This document shows positions 55,518-64,000 of a DNA stretch of 64,000 nucleotides, one piece after another (the stretch's first letter is position 1; the number at the start of each line of letters is the position of its first letter). The notes under the pieces were generated by a model that saw only the letters and a program-made list of their open reading frames with translations, was not told the origin of the DNA and made no database searches. Made by a program: the position numbers and the translations under genes. The DNA comes from Shewanella acanthi (lineage in GTDB: Bacteria; Pseudomonadota; Gammaproteobacteria; Enterobacterales; Shewanellaceae), in assembly GCF_019457475.1 (NCBI RefSeq), contig NZ_CP080413.1, positions 1,116,001 to 1,180,000 of the forward strand, given 5' to 3'.

Positions 55518-56984
55518 ATGATCCCTGTAGTGGCCCTTGTTGGTCGGCCGAACGTCGGTAAATCCACCTTATTTAACCGCCTTACGCGTACGCGTGATGC
55601 GCTGGTTGCTGACTTTCCTGGCCTAACACGTGACCGTAAATATGGTCGAGCATTCCTATCCGGCTATGAATTTATCGTAGTGGATACCGGCGGTATCGAC
55701 GGCACTGAAGAGGGGATCGAAACTAAGATGGCCGAGCAATCCCTTGCCGCCATTGAAGAAGCCGATGTTGTTTTATTTATGACCGATGCGCGTGCGGGGT
55801 TAACTGCCGCGGATTTGTCAATTGCCCAGCACCTGCGTAGCCGCGAGAAAACCACTTTCGTTGTCGCTAACAAGATTGACGGTATTGATGCCGATTCGGC
55901 TTGTGCTGAGTTTTGGTCTTTAGGTTTAGGCGAAGTCTATCAAATGGCTGCCGCCCAAGGTCGCGGCGTGACCAACATGATTGAATACGCCCTGACACCT
56001 TACGCCGAAGCTATGGGTATTGAACGCCAAGGCGAAGAGGAAGAAGTCGACGAGCGTCAGTACACCGAAGAAGAAGCCGAAGCCGAACAGAAACGTCTAC
56101 AAGATTTACCGATTAAGCTTGCGATCATCGGTAAGCCAAACGTGGGTAAATCGACGCTGACTAACCGTATCTTAGGTGAAGAGCGTGTGGTGGTTTACGA
56201 TGAGCCTGGCACCACCCGCGACAGCATTTATATTCCTATGGAGCGCGATGGCCGCGAGTACGTGATCATCGATACCGCTGGGGTGCGCCGTCGCAGTAAA
56301 GTCCATGAAGTTATCGAGAAGTTCTCGGTCATTAAAACCTTAAAAGCGGTTGAAGATGCCAACGTCGTACTGCTTATCATTGATGCACGTGAAGGTATCG
56401 CCGAGCAGGACTTAGGTCTGTTAGGTTTTGCCCTTAACGCAGGCCGTGCCTTGGTTATCGCCGTCAACAAGTGGGACGGAATCGATCAAGGCATTAAAGA
56501 TCGGGTTAAGAGTGAGCTTGACCGCCGTTTAGGCTTTATCGATTTTGCCCGTATTCACTTTATTTCTGCATTGCACGGTACTGGGGTGGGTCATCTGTTC
56601 GAGTCGATTGAAGAAGCTTACGACAGTGCGACTCGTCGCGTCAGTACTTCTATGTTGACCCGTATTATGCAGATGTCACAGGATGACCATCAGCCGCCAT
56701 TGGTTAACGGTCGCCGCGTGAAGCTGAAATACGCCCACGCAGGTGGTTATAACCCGCCAATCGTGGTTATTCACGGTAACCAGGTGAGCAAGTTGCCGGA
56801 CTCTTACAAGCGTTACATGATGAACTACTTCCGTCGTTCATTGAAAGTAGTCGGCACGCCAATCCAACTGCGTTTCCAAGAGGGAGATAACCCATTTGAA
56901 AACAAAGTTGAAAAGCTGACTATGAGCCAAGAGCGTCGTCGTAAACGCGCCCTAAGCCATATTAAAGATCGCAAAACTAAATAA
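55518..56984 (+). CDS. der: GTPase Der (EngA)
   Basis: 488 residues from the ATG at 55518; the frame extends to 55473 over the terminator and is rejected. Two tandem G domains are visible: G1 GRPNVGKS (~9) and GKPNVGKS (~205), G4 NKID and NKWD. The linker is acidic ([17 protein letters not shown]). The C-terminal KH-like domain ([20 protein letters not shown]) ends in KDRKTK. Acts in 50S subunit assembly. Confidence 0.96.
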   Translation: MIPVVALVGRPNVGKSTLFNRLTRTRDALVADFPGLTRDRKYGRAFLSGYEFIVVDTGGIDGTEEGIETKMAEQSLAAIEEADVVLFMTDARAGLTAADLSIAQHLRSREKTTFVVANKIDGIDADSACAEFWSLGLGEVYQMAAAQGRGVTNMIEYALTPYAEAMGIERQGEEEEVDERQYTEEEAEAEQKRLQDLPIKLAIIGKPNVGKSTLTNRILGEERVVVYDEPGTTRDSIYIPMERDGREYVIIDTAGVRRRSKVHEVIEKFSVIKTLKAVEDANVVLLIIDAREGIAEQDLGLLGFALNAGRALVIAVNKWDGIDQGIKDRVKSELDRRLGFIDFARIHFISALHGTGVGHLFESIEEAYDSATRRVSTSMLTRIMQMSQDDHQPPLVNGRRVKLKYAHAGGYNPPIVVIHGNQVSKLPDSYKRYMMNYFRRSLKVVGTPIQLRFQEGDNPFENKVEKLTMSQERRRKRALSHIKDRKTK

Positions 56985-57019
56985 TGCGTTTTGTAAAAAG
57001 CTAAGTTGAGCGAACAGAT

Positions 57020-57046
57020 AAAAGGAACCCGAGGGTTCCTTTTTTG
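57020..57046. terminator. Terminator after der
   Basis: AAAGGAACCC-GA-GGGTTCCTTT with six Ts; it also lies 46 bases past the xseA stop on the minus strand. Confidence 0.88.
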
Positions 57047-57092
57047 TTGGTGTTACCAGCTAAATACCGTCAATACTCTTTTAAACAGGTAG

Positions 57093-58439
57093 TTAAGGCT
57101 CTTGGATGAGTTCTGTAACCGTTGATACTACCTTGCCTTGCAGTAAACGAGTGTAAATGCTGTCGCCAATATTCAGCTTGGCGGTATCTTCGATCACTTG
57201 ATTACTTGAATCTGTGGTAATGCTGTAGCCGCGACTTAATGTTGCTAAAGGGCTGACGGTTGCAAGCTGATGGGCGACGTACTTTATACGCTGCTCGCTT
57301 TGATGGAGTTTGTCTTGCATCGCATCTTGCAAACGACTGGCTAAATAGCTTAAGCGATTGGTCTCAAGATCTAACTTGTGTTTGGGTGATTGCTGCTCAA
57401 GACGGCTAGCAAGTAGCTGATGACGTCGAGCCATTAGATGTAAGCGCTGCGATAGGGCGGACTCTAAACGCAGTTGCATTTCATCGAAACGCTGCTCAAA
57501 TTGTTGCAAGTTGCGTTTAGGATCTAAGCGTTGCAGTCTGTGCTCGAGCAAACTTAAGCGTCTTTCCTGTTTAAGCTGATAGTGACTGGCGCTTTGCTTT
57601 AAGCGGCTAAGCACAGTAGCGAGACGCTGACTCTTATTCTCGCTGTCTTGGGAAAGCAGCTCTGCACCTGCTGATGGTGTGGGGGCACGCACATCGGCAA
57701 CATAGTCACTGATAGTGGTATCGACTTCATGTCCAACCGCGCTTACAACGGGCAGGGCGCTGTTATAGATGGTATGAGCTAACGCCTCACTATTAAAGCA
57801 CCACAAATCTTCTAACGACCCACCGCCGCGGGTTAACAGCAGTACATCGACTTCGAGTCGTTGGTTGGCGATGTTAATGGCCTGACAAATATTAAGGTCT
57901 GCATTTTCGCCCTGTACTTGGGTCGGATAAATAATGACTTCAATAGAAGGGTCGCGCCTTGCGAGCACATGCAACACATCGCGAACGGCGGCGCCCGTGG
58001 GCGAGGTTATGACTCCAATACGCTGGATATTTTTAGGAAGTTCCCTTTTAGTGTCGGCAGCAAATAATCCTTGAGCTGCAAGCTTCAACTTGAGGGCTTC
58101 ATACTGTTGGGCAAGTAAACCATCACCTGCAGGTAACATAGACTCAATCAGTAATTGATAGTCGCCGCGGGGTTCGTACACGCTAATCGCGCCGCGTACC
58201 AACACCTGCTGACCATTGACGGGTTTGAATCTGACGTTCTGATTTTTTCCCTTAAACATGGCGCAGCGGATCTGCGAAAAATGATCCTTTAAGGTTAAAT
58301 ACCAATGGCCTGAGCTTGGGGATGAAAAGTTGGAAATTTCACCGTTAAGCCAAATTCTGCCAAGCTGTCCTTCGAGAATTTGCCTGACCTCTCCATTGAG
58401 GCGAGAGACGGTATAAACATTGTTGTTATCAGCTTGCAT
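57093..58439 (-). CDS. xseA: Exodeoxyribonuclease VII large subunit XseA
   Basis: 448 residues. An OB-fold N-terminal domain ([22 protein letters not shown]) is followed by the catalytic core ([56 protein letters not shown]) and a long coiled-coil region (~270-390) rich in Gln/Leu/Arg. Exonuclease VII degrades single-stranded DNA. It is divergent from guaB, as in E. coli. Confidence 0.95.
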   Translation of the reverse strand: MQADNNNVYTVSRLNGEVRQILEGQLGRIWLNGEISNFSSPSSGHWYLTLKDHFSQIRCAMFKGKNQNVRFKPVNGQQVLVRGAISVYEPRGDYQLLIESMLPAGDGLLAQQYEALKLKLAAQGLFAADTKRELPKNIQRIGVITSPTGAAVRDVLHVLARRDPSIEVIIYPTQVQGENADLNICQAINIANQRLEVDVLLLTRGGGSLEDLWCFNSEALAHTIYNSALPVVSAVGHEVDTTISDYVADVRAPTPSAGAELLSQDSENKSQRLATVLSRLKQSASHYQLKQERRLSLLEHRLQRLDPKRNLQQFEQRFDEMQLRLESALSQRLHLMARRHQLLASRLEQQSPKHKLDLETNRLSYLASRLQDAMQDKLHQSEQRIKYVAHQLATVSPLATLSRGYSITTDSSNQVIEDTAKLNIGDSIYTRLLQGKVVSTVTELIQEP

Positions 58440-58568
58440 GGAATTTCGCGTACAAATGGGGATTTTTCGTTATTTTCCATTTACCGCACCCAACATGCAA
58501 GGTATAATCCCGCCGCAATATTTCACCTCTTAATACTCTTATATCCTACATATGGGGAGATGTTGCCT

Positions 58569-60035
58569 ATGTTACGTTTAATCAAAGAAGCGCTGACTTT
58601 TGACGATGTGTTATTAGTTCCTGCGCACTCAACTGTGCTCCCAAATACTGCTGTTCTCAAAACTCGCCTGACCAAAACAATCGAACTGAATATTCCGCTG
58701 GTGTCCGCTGCAATGGATACCGTGACAGAAGCTCGCCTTGCTATTGCGATGGCGCAAGAAGGTGGTTTAGGCTTTATTCATAAAAACATGAGTATTGAGA
58801 TGCAGGCCGAAGAAGTGCGTAAAGTAAAAATTTACGAAGCCGGTGTGGTTCAACAACCTGTGACCGTGACACCTTCGACGACCCTTGCCGATCTGAAAGT
58901 ATTAACCGCTAAAAATGGTTTTGCGGGTTACCCAGTAGTGAATGAAGCGAACGAACTAGTAGGTATTATTACTGGCCGTGATGTACGTTTCGTGACCGAC
59001 TGGAGCAAAACCGTAGAAGAAGTGATGACGCCAAAATCGCGTTTAGTCACGGTTGCTGAAGGGACTAAGTTAGATGAAGTGCAGCAATTAATGCACTCTA
59101 ACCGTATCGAAAAAGTCCTAGTGGTTGATGACAACTACAAACTGAAGGGCTTAATCACTGTTAAAGACTTCGAAAAAGCCGAGCGTAAACCTAATGCCTG
59201 TAAAGACGAATTAGGTCGTTTACGTGTTGGTGCTGCAGTAGGTGCTGGTGCAGGTAACGAAGAGCGTGTTGATGCGCTGGTTAAAGCAGGCGTTGACGTG
59301 CTACTGATTGACTCATCACACGGCCACTCTGAAGGTGTTCTGCAACGTATCCGTGAAACCCGCGCGAAATACCCAGACTTACAAATCATTGGTGGTAACG
59401 TCGCGACCGCTGAAGGCGCATTAGCCTTAGTTGAAGCCGGTGTTAACGCGGTTAAAGTCGGTATTGGCCCAGGCTCTATTTGTACTACTCGTATCGTAAC
59501 CGGTGTGGGCGTGCCACAAATCACTGCGGTATCCGATGCAGCAGCTGCTGTTAAACACTTAGGTATCCCAGTTATCGCTGATGGCGGTGTACGTTTCTCT
59601 GGTGACTTAGCTAAAGCCTTAGCAGCCGGTGCATCTTGCATCATGGCAGGCTCAATGTTTGCGGGTACCGATGAAGCACCTGGTGAAACTGAGCTTTATC
59701 AAGGTCGTGCCTATAAGTCATACCGCGGTATGGGTTCATTAGGTGCGATGTCTCAAGGTTCTTCTGACCGTTATTTCCAATCGGATAACGCTGCCGACAA
59801 ACTGGTACCAGAAGGTATCGAAGGTCGCGTGCCTTACAAAGGCAAGCTGAAGGAAATCATCCATCAACATATGGGCGGCCTACGTTCATGTATGGGTCTG
59901 ACCGGTTGCGCCACTATTCCTGAGCTGAATGAAAAAGCCCAATTCGTGAAAGTGACCTCTGCGGGTATGGGTGAGTCCCACGTTCACGACGTGACTATCA
60001 CCAAAGAAGCACCGAACTACCGTTCAGGTTCTTAA
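58569..60035 (+). CDS. guaB: IMP dehydrogenase GuaB
   Basis: 488 residues from the ATG at 58569, with GGGGAG before it. [20 protein letters not shown] starts the barrel. A CBS pair (~92-200) is inserted, and the active-site loop is GPGSICTTR (Cys ~305) with [17 protein letters not shown] near 410. It makes XMP from IMP. The frame extends upstream over xseA to 58380 but that is rejected. Followed by guaA. Confidence 0.96.
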   Translation: MLRLIKEALTFDDVLLVPAHSTVLPNTAVLKTRLTKTIELNIPLVSAAMDTVTEARLAIAMAQEGGLGFIHKNMSIEMQAEEVRKVKIYEAGVVQQPVTVTPSTTLADLKVLTAKNGFAGYPVVNEANELVGIITGRDVRFVTDWSKTVEEVMTPKSRLVTVAEGTKLDEVQQLMHSNRIEKVLVVDDNYKLKGLITVKDFEKAERKPNACKDELGRLRVGAAVGAGAGNEERVDALVKAGVDVLLIDSSHGHSEGVLQRIRETRAKYPDLQIIGGNVATAEGALALVEAGVNAVKVGIGPGSICTTRIVTGVGVPQITAVSDAAAAVKHLGIPVIADGGVRFSGDLAKALAAGASCIMAGSMFAGTDEAPGETELYQGRAYKSYRGMGSLGAMSQGSSDRYFQSDNAADKLVPEGIEGRVPYKGKLKEIIHQHMGGLRSCMGLTGCATIPELNEKAQFVKVTSAGMGESHVHDVTITKEAPNYRSGS

Positions 60036-60048
60036 TCGTTTGAAATGG

Positions 60049-60065
60049 GGCGGCTTTTAGCCGCC
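60049..60065 (+). other. Hairpin between guaB and guaA
   Basis: GGCGGCT-TTT-AGCCGCC without a proper T-run (TCGTTATT follows), more likely an mRNA processing or pause hairpin than a full terminator. Confidence 0.5.
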
Positions 60066-60150
60066 TCGTTATTAAGTTTTGTCGTACCTTCGGTAAAGCC
60101 GCAGGCCATGGCCGAAGTTGTTAAAATTAAAAATGAAATAAAGGTTACCC

Positions 60151-61728
60151 ATGAGCGATATTCATGAGCATAAGATTCTCATCCTAGACTTTGGATCTCA
60201 GTACACCCAGCTGATTGCCCGCCGTATCCGTGAAATTGGTGTTTATTGTGAATTATGGGCTTGGGACGTAACCGAAGCCCAAATCCGTGAATTTGCGCCT
60301 AACGGTATTATCCTAGCCGGTGGCCCAGAAAGCGTGACCGCCGATAATTCTCCGCGCGCACCTGAATATGTATTCAATGCTGGCGTACCTGTATTAGGTA
60401 TTTGCTACGGCATGCAAACCATGTCTGAGCAATTGGGCGGCAAGGTAATCCAAGGTATTGGTGAAGGTGAATTTGGTTACGCACAGATTGAAATGTTAGC
60501 GCAATCAGCCCTGTTCAAAGACATCGAAGATGCGGTAAGTAGCGAAGGTAAATCACTGCTCGACGTATGGATGAGCCACGGCGATAAAGTATCGGCGATC
60601 CCTGAAGGTTTCGTTGCGGTTGCTAAAACCGACACTTGCCCATTTGCGGCCATGGCTTGTGAGGAAAAACGTTTCTACGGCGTACAGTTCCACCCAGAAG
60701 TAACCCACACCCGTCAAGGTATGCGTATGCTGTCGCACTTTGCCTTAGACATCTGTGGTTGTGCCGCTAACTGGAAACCCTCTTCAATCATCGAAGATGC
60801 TATCGAGCGCCTGAAAAAACAAGTGGGTGATGACGAGGTTATCTTAGGTCTGTCGGGTGGTGTGGATTCATCGGTTGTGGCTATGCTGCTGCACCGTGCT
60901 ATCGGCAAGAAGCTGACCTGTGTGTTCGTTGATAACGGTCTGTTGCGCTTAAATGAAGCGAAACAAGTGATGGAAATGTTTGGCGACCACTTCGGTCTAA
61001 ACATTGTTCACGTGGATGCAGAAAACCGTTTCCTTGATGCATTGAAAGGCGAAGCCGATCCTGAAGCGAAACGTAAGATCATTGGCCGTGTGTTCGTTGA
61101 AATCTTCGACGAAGAAGCTAAGAAATGCGTTAACGCGAAATGGTTAGCCCAAGGCACTATTTACCCAGACGTGATTGAATCAGCGGGTAGCGCCACCGGT
61201 AAAGCCCATGTGATTAAGTCACACCATAACGTTGGCGGTCTGCCGGATGATATGGAATTAGGTCTGGTTGAGCCGCTGCGCGAACTCTTTAAAGACGAAG
61301 TGCGTAAGATTGGTCTTGAGTTAGGTCTGCCTTACAACATGCTTTACCGCCACCCATTCCCAGGCCCAGGCTTAGGCGTGCGTGTGCTTGGTGAAGTAAA
61401 GAAAGAGTACTGCGATCTGCTGCGCCGCGCCGATGCGATTTTCATCGAAGAGCTGCACAAAGCTGACCTTTACAACAAAGTTAGCCAAGCCTTTACGGTG
61501 TTTTTACCTGTTCGCTCTGTAGGCGTGATGGGCGATGGACGTAAGTACGATTGGGTAGTGTCACTGCGCGCCGTTGAAACCATCGACTTTATGACCGCTC
61601 ATTGGGCACATCTGCCATACGATTTCCTGGGCCGCGTATCAAACCGCATCATCAACGAAGTCGACGGTATTTCCCGCGTGGTTTACGATATTTCAGGCAA
61701 GCCACCTGCAACTATCGAATGGGAATAA
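60151..61728 (+). CDS. guaA: GMP synthase GuaA
   Basis: 525 residues. The glutamine amidotransferase domain has the catalytic Cys in [12 protein letters not shown] (~86) and His in [11 protein letters not shown]; the ATP-pyrophosphatase domain has the PP-loop [16 protein letters not shown] (~232), and the C-terminus ends PPATIEWE. It aminates XMP to GMP. The gene lies 115 bases after guaB. Confidence 0.97.
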   Translation: MSDIHEHKILILDFGSQYTQLIARRIREIGVYCELWAWDVTEAQIREFAPNGIILAGGPESVTADNSPRAPEYVFNAGVPVLGICYGMQTMSEQLGGKVIQGIGEGEFGYAQIEMLAQSALFKDIEDAVSSEGKSLLDVWMSHGDKVSAIPEGFVAVAKTDTCPFAAMACEEKRFYGVQFHPEVTHTRQGMRMLSHFALDICGCAANWKPSSIIEDAIERLKKQVGDDEVILGLSGGVDSSVVAMLLHRAIGKKLTCVFVDNGLLRLNEAKQVMEMFGDHFGLNIVHVDAENRFLDALKGEADPEAKRKIIGRVFVEIFDEEAKKCVNAKWLAQGTIYPDVIESAGSATGKAHVIKSHHNVGGLPDDMELGLVEPLRELFKDEVRKIGLELGLPYNMLYRHPFPGPGLGVRVLGEVKKEYCDLLRRADAIFIEELHKADLYNKVSQAFTVFLPVRSVGVMGDGRKYDWVVSLRAVETIDFMTAHWAHLPYDFLGRVSNRIINEVDGISRVVYDISGKPPATIEWE

Positions 61729-61758
61729 CCCCAAGTCTTGATTATATGAGTTATTAAC

Positions 61759-61787
61759 GAAAAGGCGCCGAGTGCGCCTTTTTTATT
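61759..61787 (+). terminator. Terminator after guaA
   Basis: AAAGGCGC-CGAGT-GCGCCTTT with six Ts. Confidence 0.88.
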
Positions 61788-61834
61788 GGTTAAAGGTATA
61801 ATTGCCCAAATTGTTGATTAATGAGAATCCTTAA

Positions 61835-62610
<776 letters not shown>

Positions 62611-62904
62611 ATCAACCCCTTGATAGACGTTGTGCTTGTGTGTTGGCAGGCATTTGCGTGCCTTTTCTTTATTTTTATGTTGAAATCACAATGACAGTAA
62701 CAGCAGTGTAAGCTAGCAGCAATCCCTAGCAAATCATCTGCTCTATAAAACAGCGTTTGTAAATCCTGTGATTTTACTATGGCGGGAAAGACTGAAACCA
62801 AGCTGAAATGCGGCGTGAGTCGTTACGGTTAATTGTCAGCTTATGGTCGTGATCACTTTGTGCTGTAGCAGTAATCTAGTTGAGCGAATTTGGATAAAGC
62901 TTGG
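62611..62904. other. Intergenic region tadA/mltF
   Basis: Contains the leader and likely promoter of the 41-aa ORF (62705-62732). A small hairpin AGGCA/TGCCT lies in that leader near 62650-62664. No other gene is supported. Confidence 0.5.
62705..62732 (-). promoter_or_regulatory. Candidate promoter for the 41-aa ORF
   Basis: On the minus strand TTGCTA (62732-62727), a 16-base spacer and TACACT (62710-62705); the leader would be about 88 bases. Confidence 0.45.
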
Positions 62905-64000
62905 CTATTTAGGTGCGTCAGGGCTTAGGCTGCCGGGTGGTAGCGTCGATATATCCTCAGTGGGCAACTCACCAGAATCTTCATCCGTGGTTTGTTGCTG
63001 GGACTGATTATCGACCCACACCAGGGTGTCGTAATAACGGCGAATGCTGTCTACATAATGCACCGCTTCACTGCCTCGAGCATAACCATAACGGGTCTTT
63101 TGGTAATACTTACGCTTTTGCAAAAGCGGCAGCACTTTCTTTAAATCCCGCCACGCATTGGGATTAAGCTCCATGGATTCGGCTAGTTTTCGGGCATCTT
63201 CCACATGGGCATAACCGATATTGTAGGAGGCCAGTGCAAACCACATCCTCTGACTTTCGGGGATAGAGTCGGGTAGGCGATTTATCATGTCGCTTAAATA
63301 CGCGGCGCCACCGCGGATACTCTGCTCGGCATCGAGTCGGTTGTGGATCCCGATTTCCTTGGCCGTAGGCTCGGTTAGCATCATCATGCCACGTACCCCG
63401 GTTGGCGAACGAGCGCTAGGGTTCCAATGGGATTCTTGATAACTAGTTGCTGCGAGCTTTCGCCAATCTAAATTGCCAGCATGGGTTTCAAACATTTGAC
63501 GATATCGAGGTAACACGGTTTCGATGGCGCGAAGAAAGGCGCGGGTGTCGATATAGTCGAAACGTTTAACGTGACCAAAGTATTTCTCGTTGAGGTGATC
63601 GAGTGTGCCGGTCAGTTTTTCCTGATGCCAAAAGGCAAGTAAGCGACTCATTAGGCCATCACTATTATCGGGCGGTAATAGCCAAACCACATCGAGTTTT
63701 TCCTCGAGCACTAGACCGGAGCGAAGGTCGGGTAGGTAGCGGCGGTTAATCTGCACACTGCTCGAATCGGCGATGGTGTAATCTATTTCCTTGTTGGCAA
63801 TCATTGCCAGTAACTCTTCGCTGTCCTTGTCGGTCACCTGATCCCAGACCAGCGTTGGGTAATGTTTTTGAAGCTGAGTTAGGGTTTCGACAAAGGATGA
63901 GTCGGCAATAACCGTGATTTTGCTTTTTAAGTCATTGACATTTTTTGGGGTTGGCATGCCTTCACGGTAAACCAACACCTGGTTTACGCGGTATAAAGGA
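62905..64000 (-). CDS. mltF: Membrane-bound lytic transglycosylase MltF (partial, N-terminus missing)
   Basis: The frame is open to the right edge (about 365 codons shown). The visible part starts in the solute-binding-protein-like domain ([33 protein letters not shown]) and continues with the transglycosylase domain: catalytic Glu in [21 protein letters not shown], then [12 protein letters not shown] and [13 protein letters not shown]. Cleaves peptidoglycan. The C-terminal tail ([18 protein letters not shown]) is disordered. Confidence 0.94.
   Translation of the reverse strand, partial: PLYRVNQVLVYREGMPTPKNVNDLKSKITVIADSSFVETLTQLQKHYPTLVWDQVTDKDSEELLAMIANKEIDYTIADSSSVQINRRYLPDLRSGLVLEEKLDVVWLLPPDNSDGLMSRLLAFWHQEKLTGTLDHLNEKYFGHVKRFDYIDTRAFLRAIETVLPRYRQMFETHAGNLDWRKLAATSYQESHWNPSARSPTGVRGMMMLTEPTAKEIGIHNRLDAEQSIRGGAAYLSDMINRLPDSIPESQRMWFALASYNIGYAHVEDARKLAESMELNPNAWRDLKKVLPLLQKRKYYQKTRYGYARGSEAVHYVDSIRRYYDTLVWVDNQSQQQTTDEDSGELPTEDISTLPPGSLSPDAPK

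Noticed and set aside
58380..58568. N-terminal extension of guaB
   Set aside because: It overlaps xseA; the conserved GuaB start is at 58569 behind GGGGAG.

Overview
The window is a stretch of gammaproteobacterial chromosome, almost certainly Shewanella. The genes resemble Shewanella and, more distantly, E. coli and Vibrio proteins. Two long blocks keep the E. coli gene order: yggX-mutY-trmB-yggL-yggN, then yggS-proC-yggT-yggU-rdgB-hemW; and rlmN-pilW-rodZ-ispG-hisS-yfgM-bamB-der-xseA-guaB-guaA-tadA-mltF. Base composition looks like mid-40s percent GC (not computed). No IS element, prophage, CRISPR array or rRNA was seen. Both edge genes are cut by the window.

Layout. 1-4.0 kb: a co-directional lipid/flavin operon (flavin amine-oxidase-like protein, DUF1365, Cfa-like methyltransferase, DUF2878, chalcone-isomerase-like, DUF3833 lipoprotein), of the kind placed under RpoE/ChrR singlet-oxygen control in other bacteria. 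5.1-5.8 kb: a tandem duplication of a tRNA-Phe/tRNA-Thr operon. 6.3-7.4 kb: cytochrome b561 and YceI. 7.5-11.4 kb: the mutY/trmB neighbourhood. 11.8-15.2 kb: an isolated LysR regulator, a 600-base gene-free stretch with an orphan terminator, and a DUF885 protein. 15.3-20.4 kb: the leftward yggS-to-hemW set. 20.4-28.7 kb: pilT-pilU, an exported GPx-like protein, hemH, ruvX-yqgE, yciH, a Fur-box-linked membrane protein, a DUF4136 lipoprotein, a TRIC-type membrane protein and an exported Tpx.

28.8-47.8 kb is the most accessory-like part: MscS, an OmpA-like protein, L-threonine aldolase, an HDOD-GAF protein, an NTF2-like protein, an MtfA-type peptidase, a solute-binding protein co-translated with a membrane diguanylate cyclase, a two-gene ParA plus ribbon-helix-helix-like module, three GNAT acetyltransferases, an NrfJ-like protein, a DoxX/pirin pair with a divergent LysR gene, a 5'-nucleotidase-family protein and a CNNM/CorC protein. 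47.9-64 kb is housekeeping: rRNA/tRNA modification, type IV pilus assembly, cell shape, isoprenoid synthesis, outer-membrane protein assembly, ribosome assembly and GMP synthesis.

The best candidates for something under-described are: (i) the compact plasmid-type partition pair on the chromosome; (ii) the binding-protein/diguanylate-cyclase pair, which looks like a TorT/TorS-style sensor wired to c-di-GMP; (iii) the Cfa-like methyltransferase lacking two Cfa active-site residues inside a flavin/DUF1365 operon, suggesting chemistry other than cyclopropanation; (iv) a 41-residue Arg-rich ORF opposite tadA; and (v) a likely sRNA ending at the orphan terminator near 13.1 kb.
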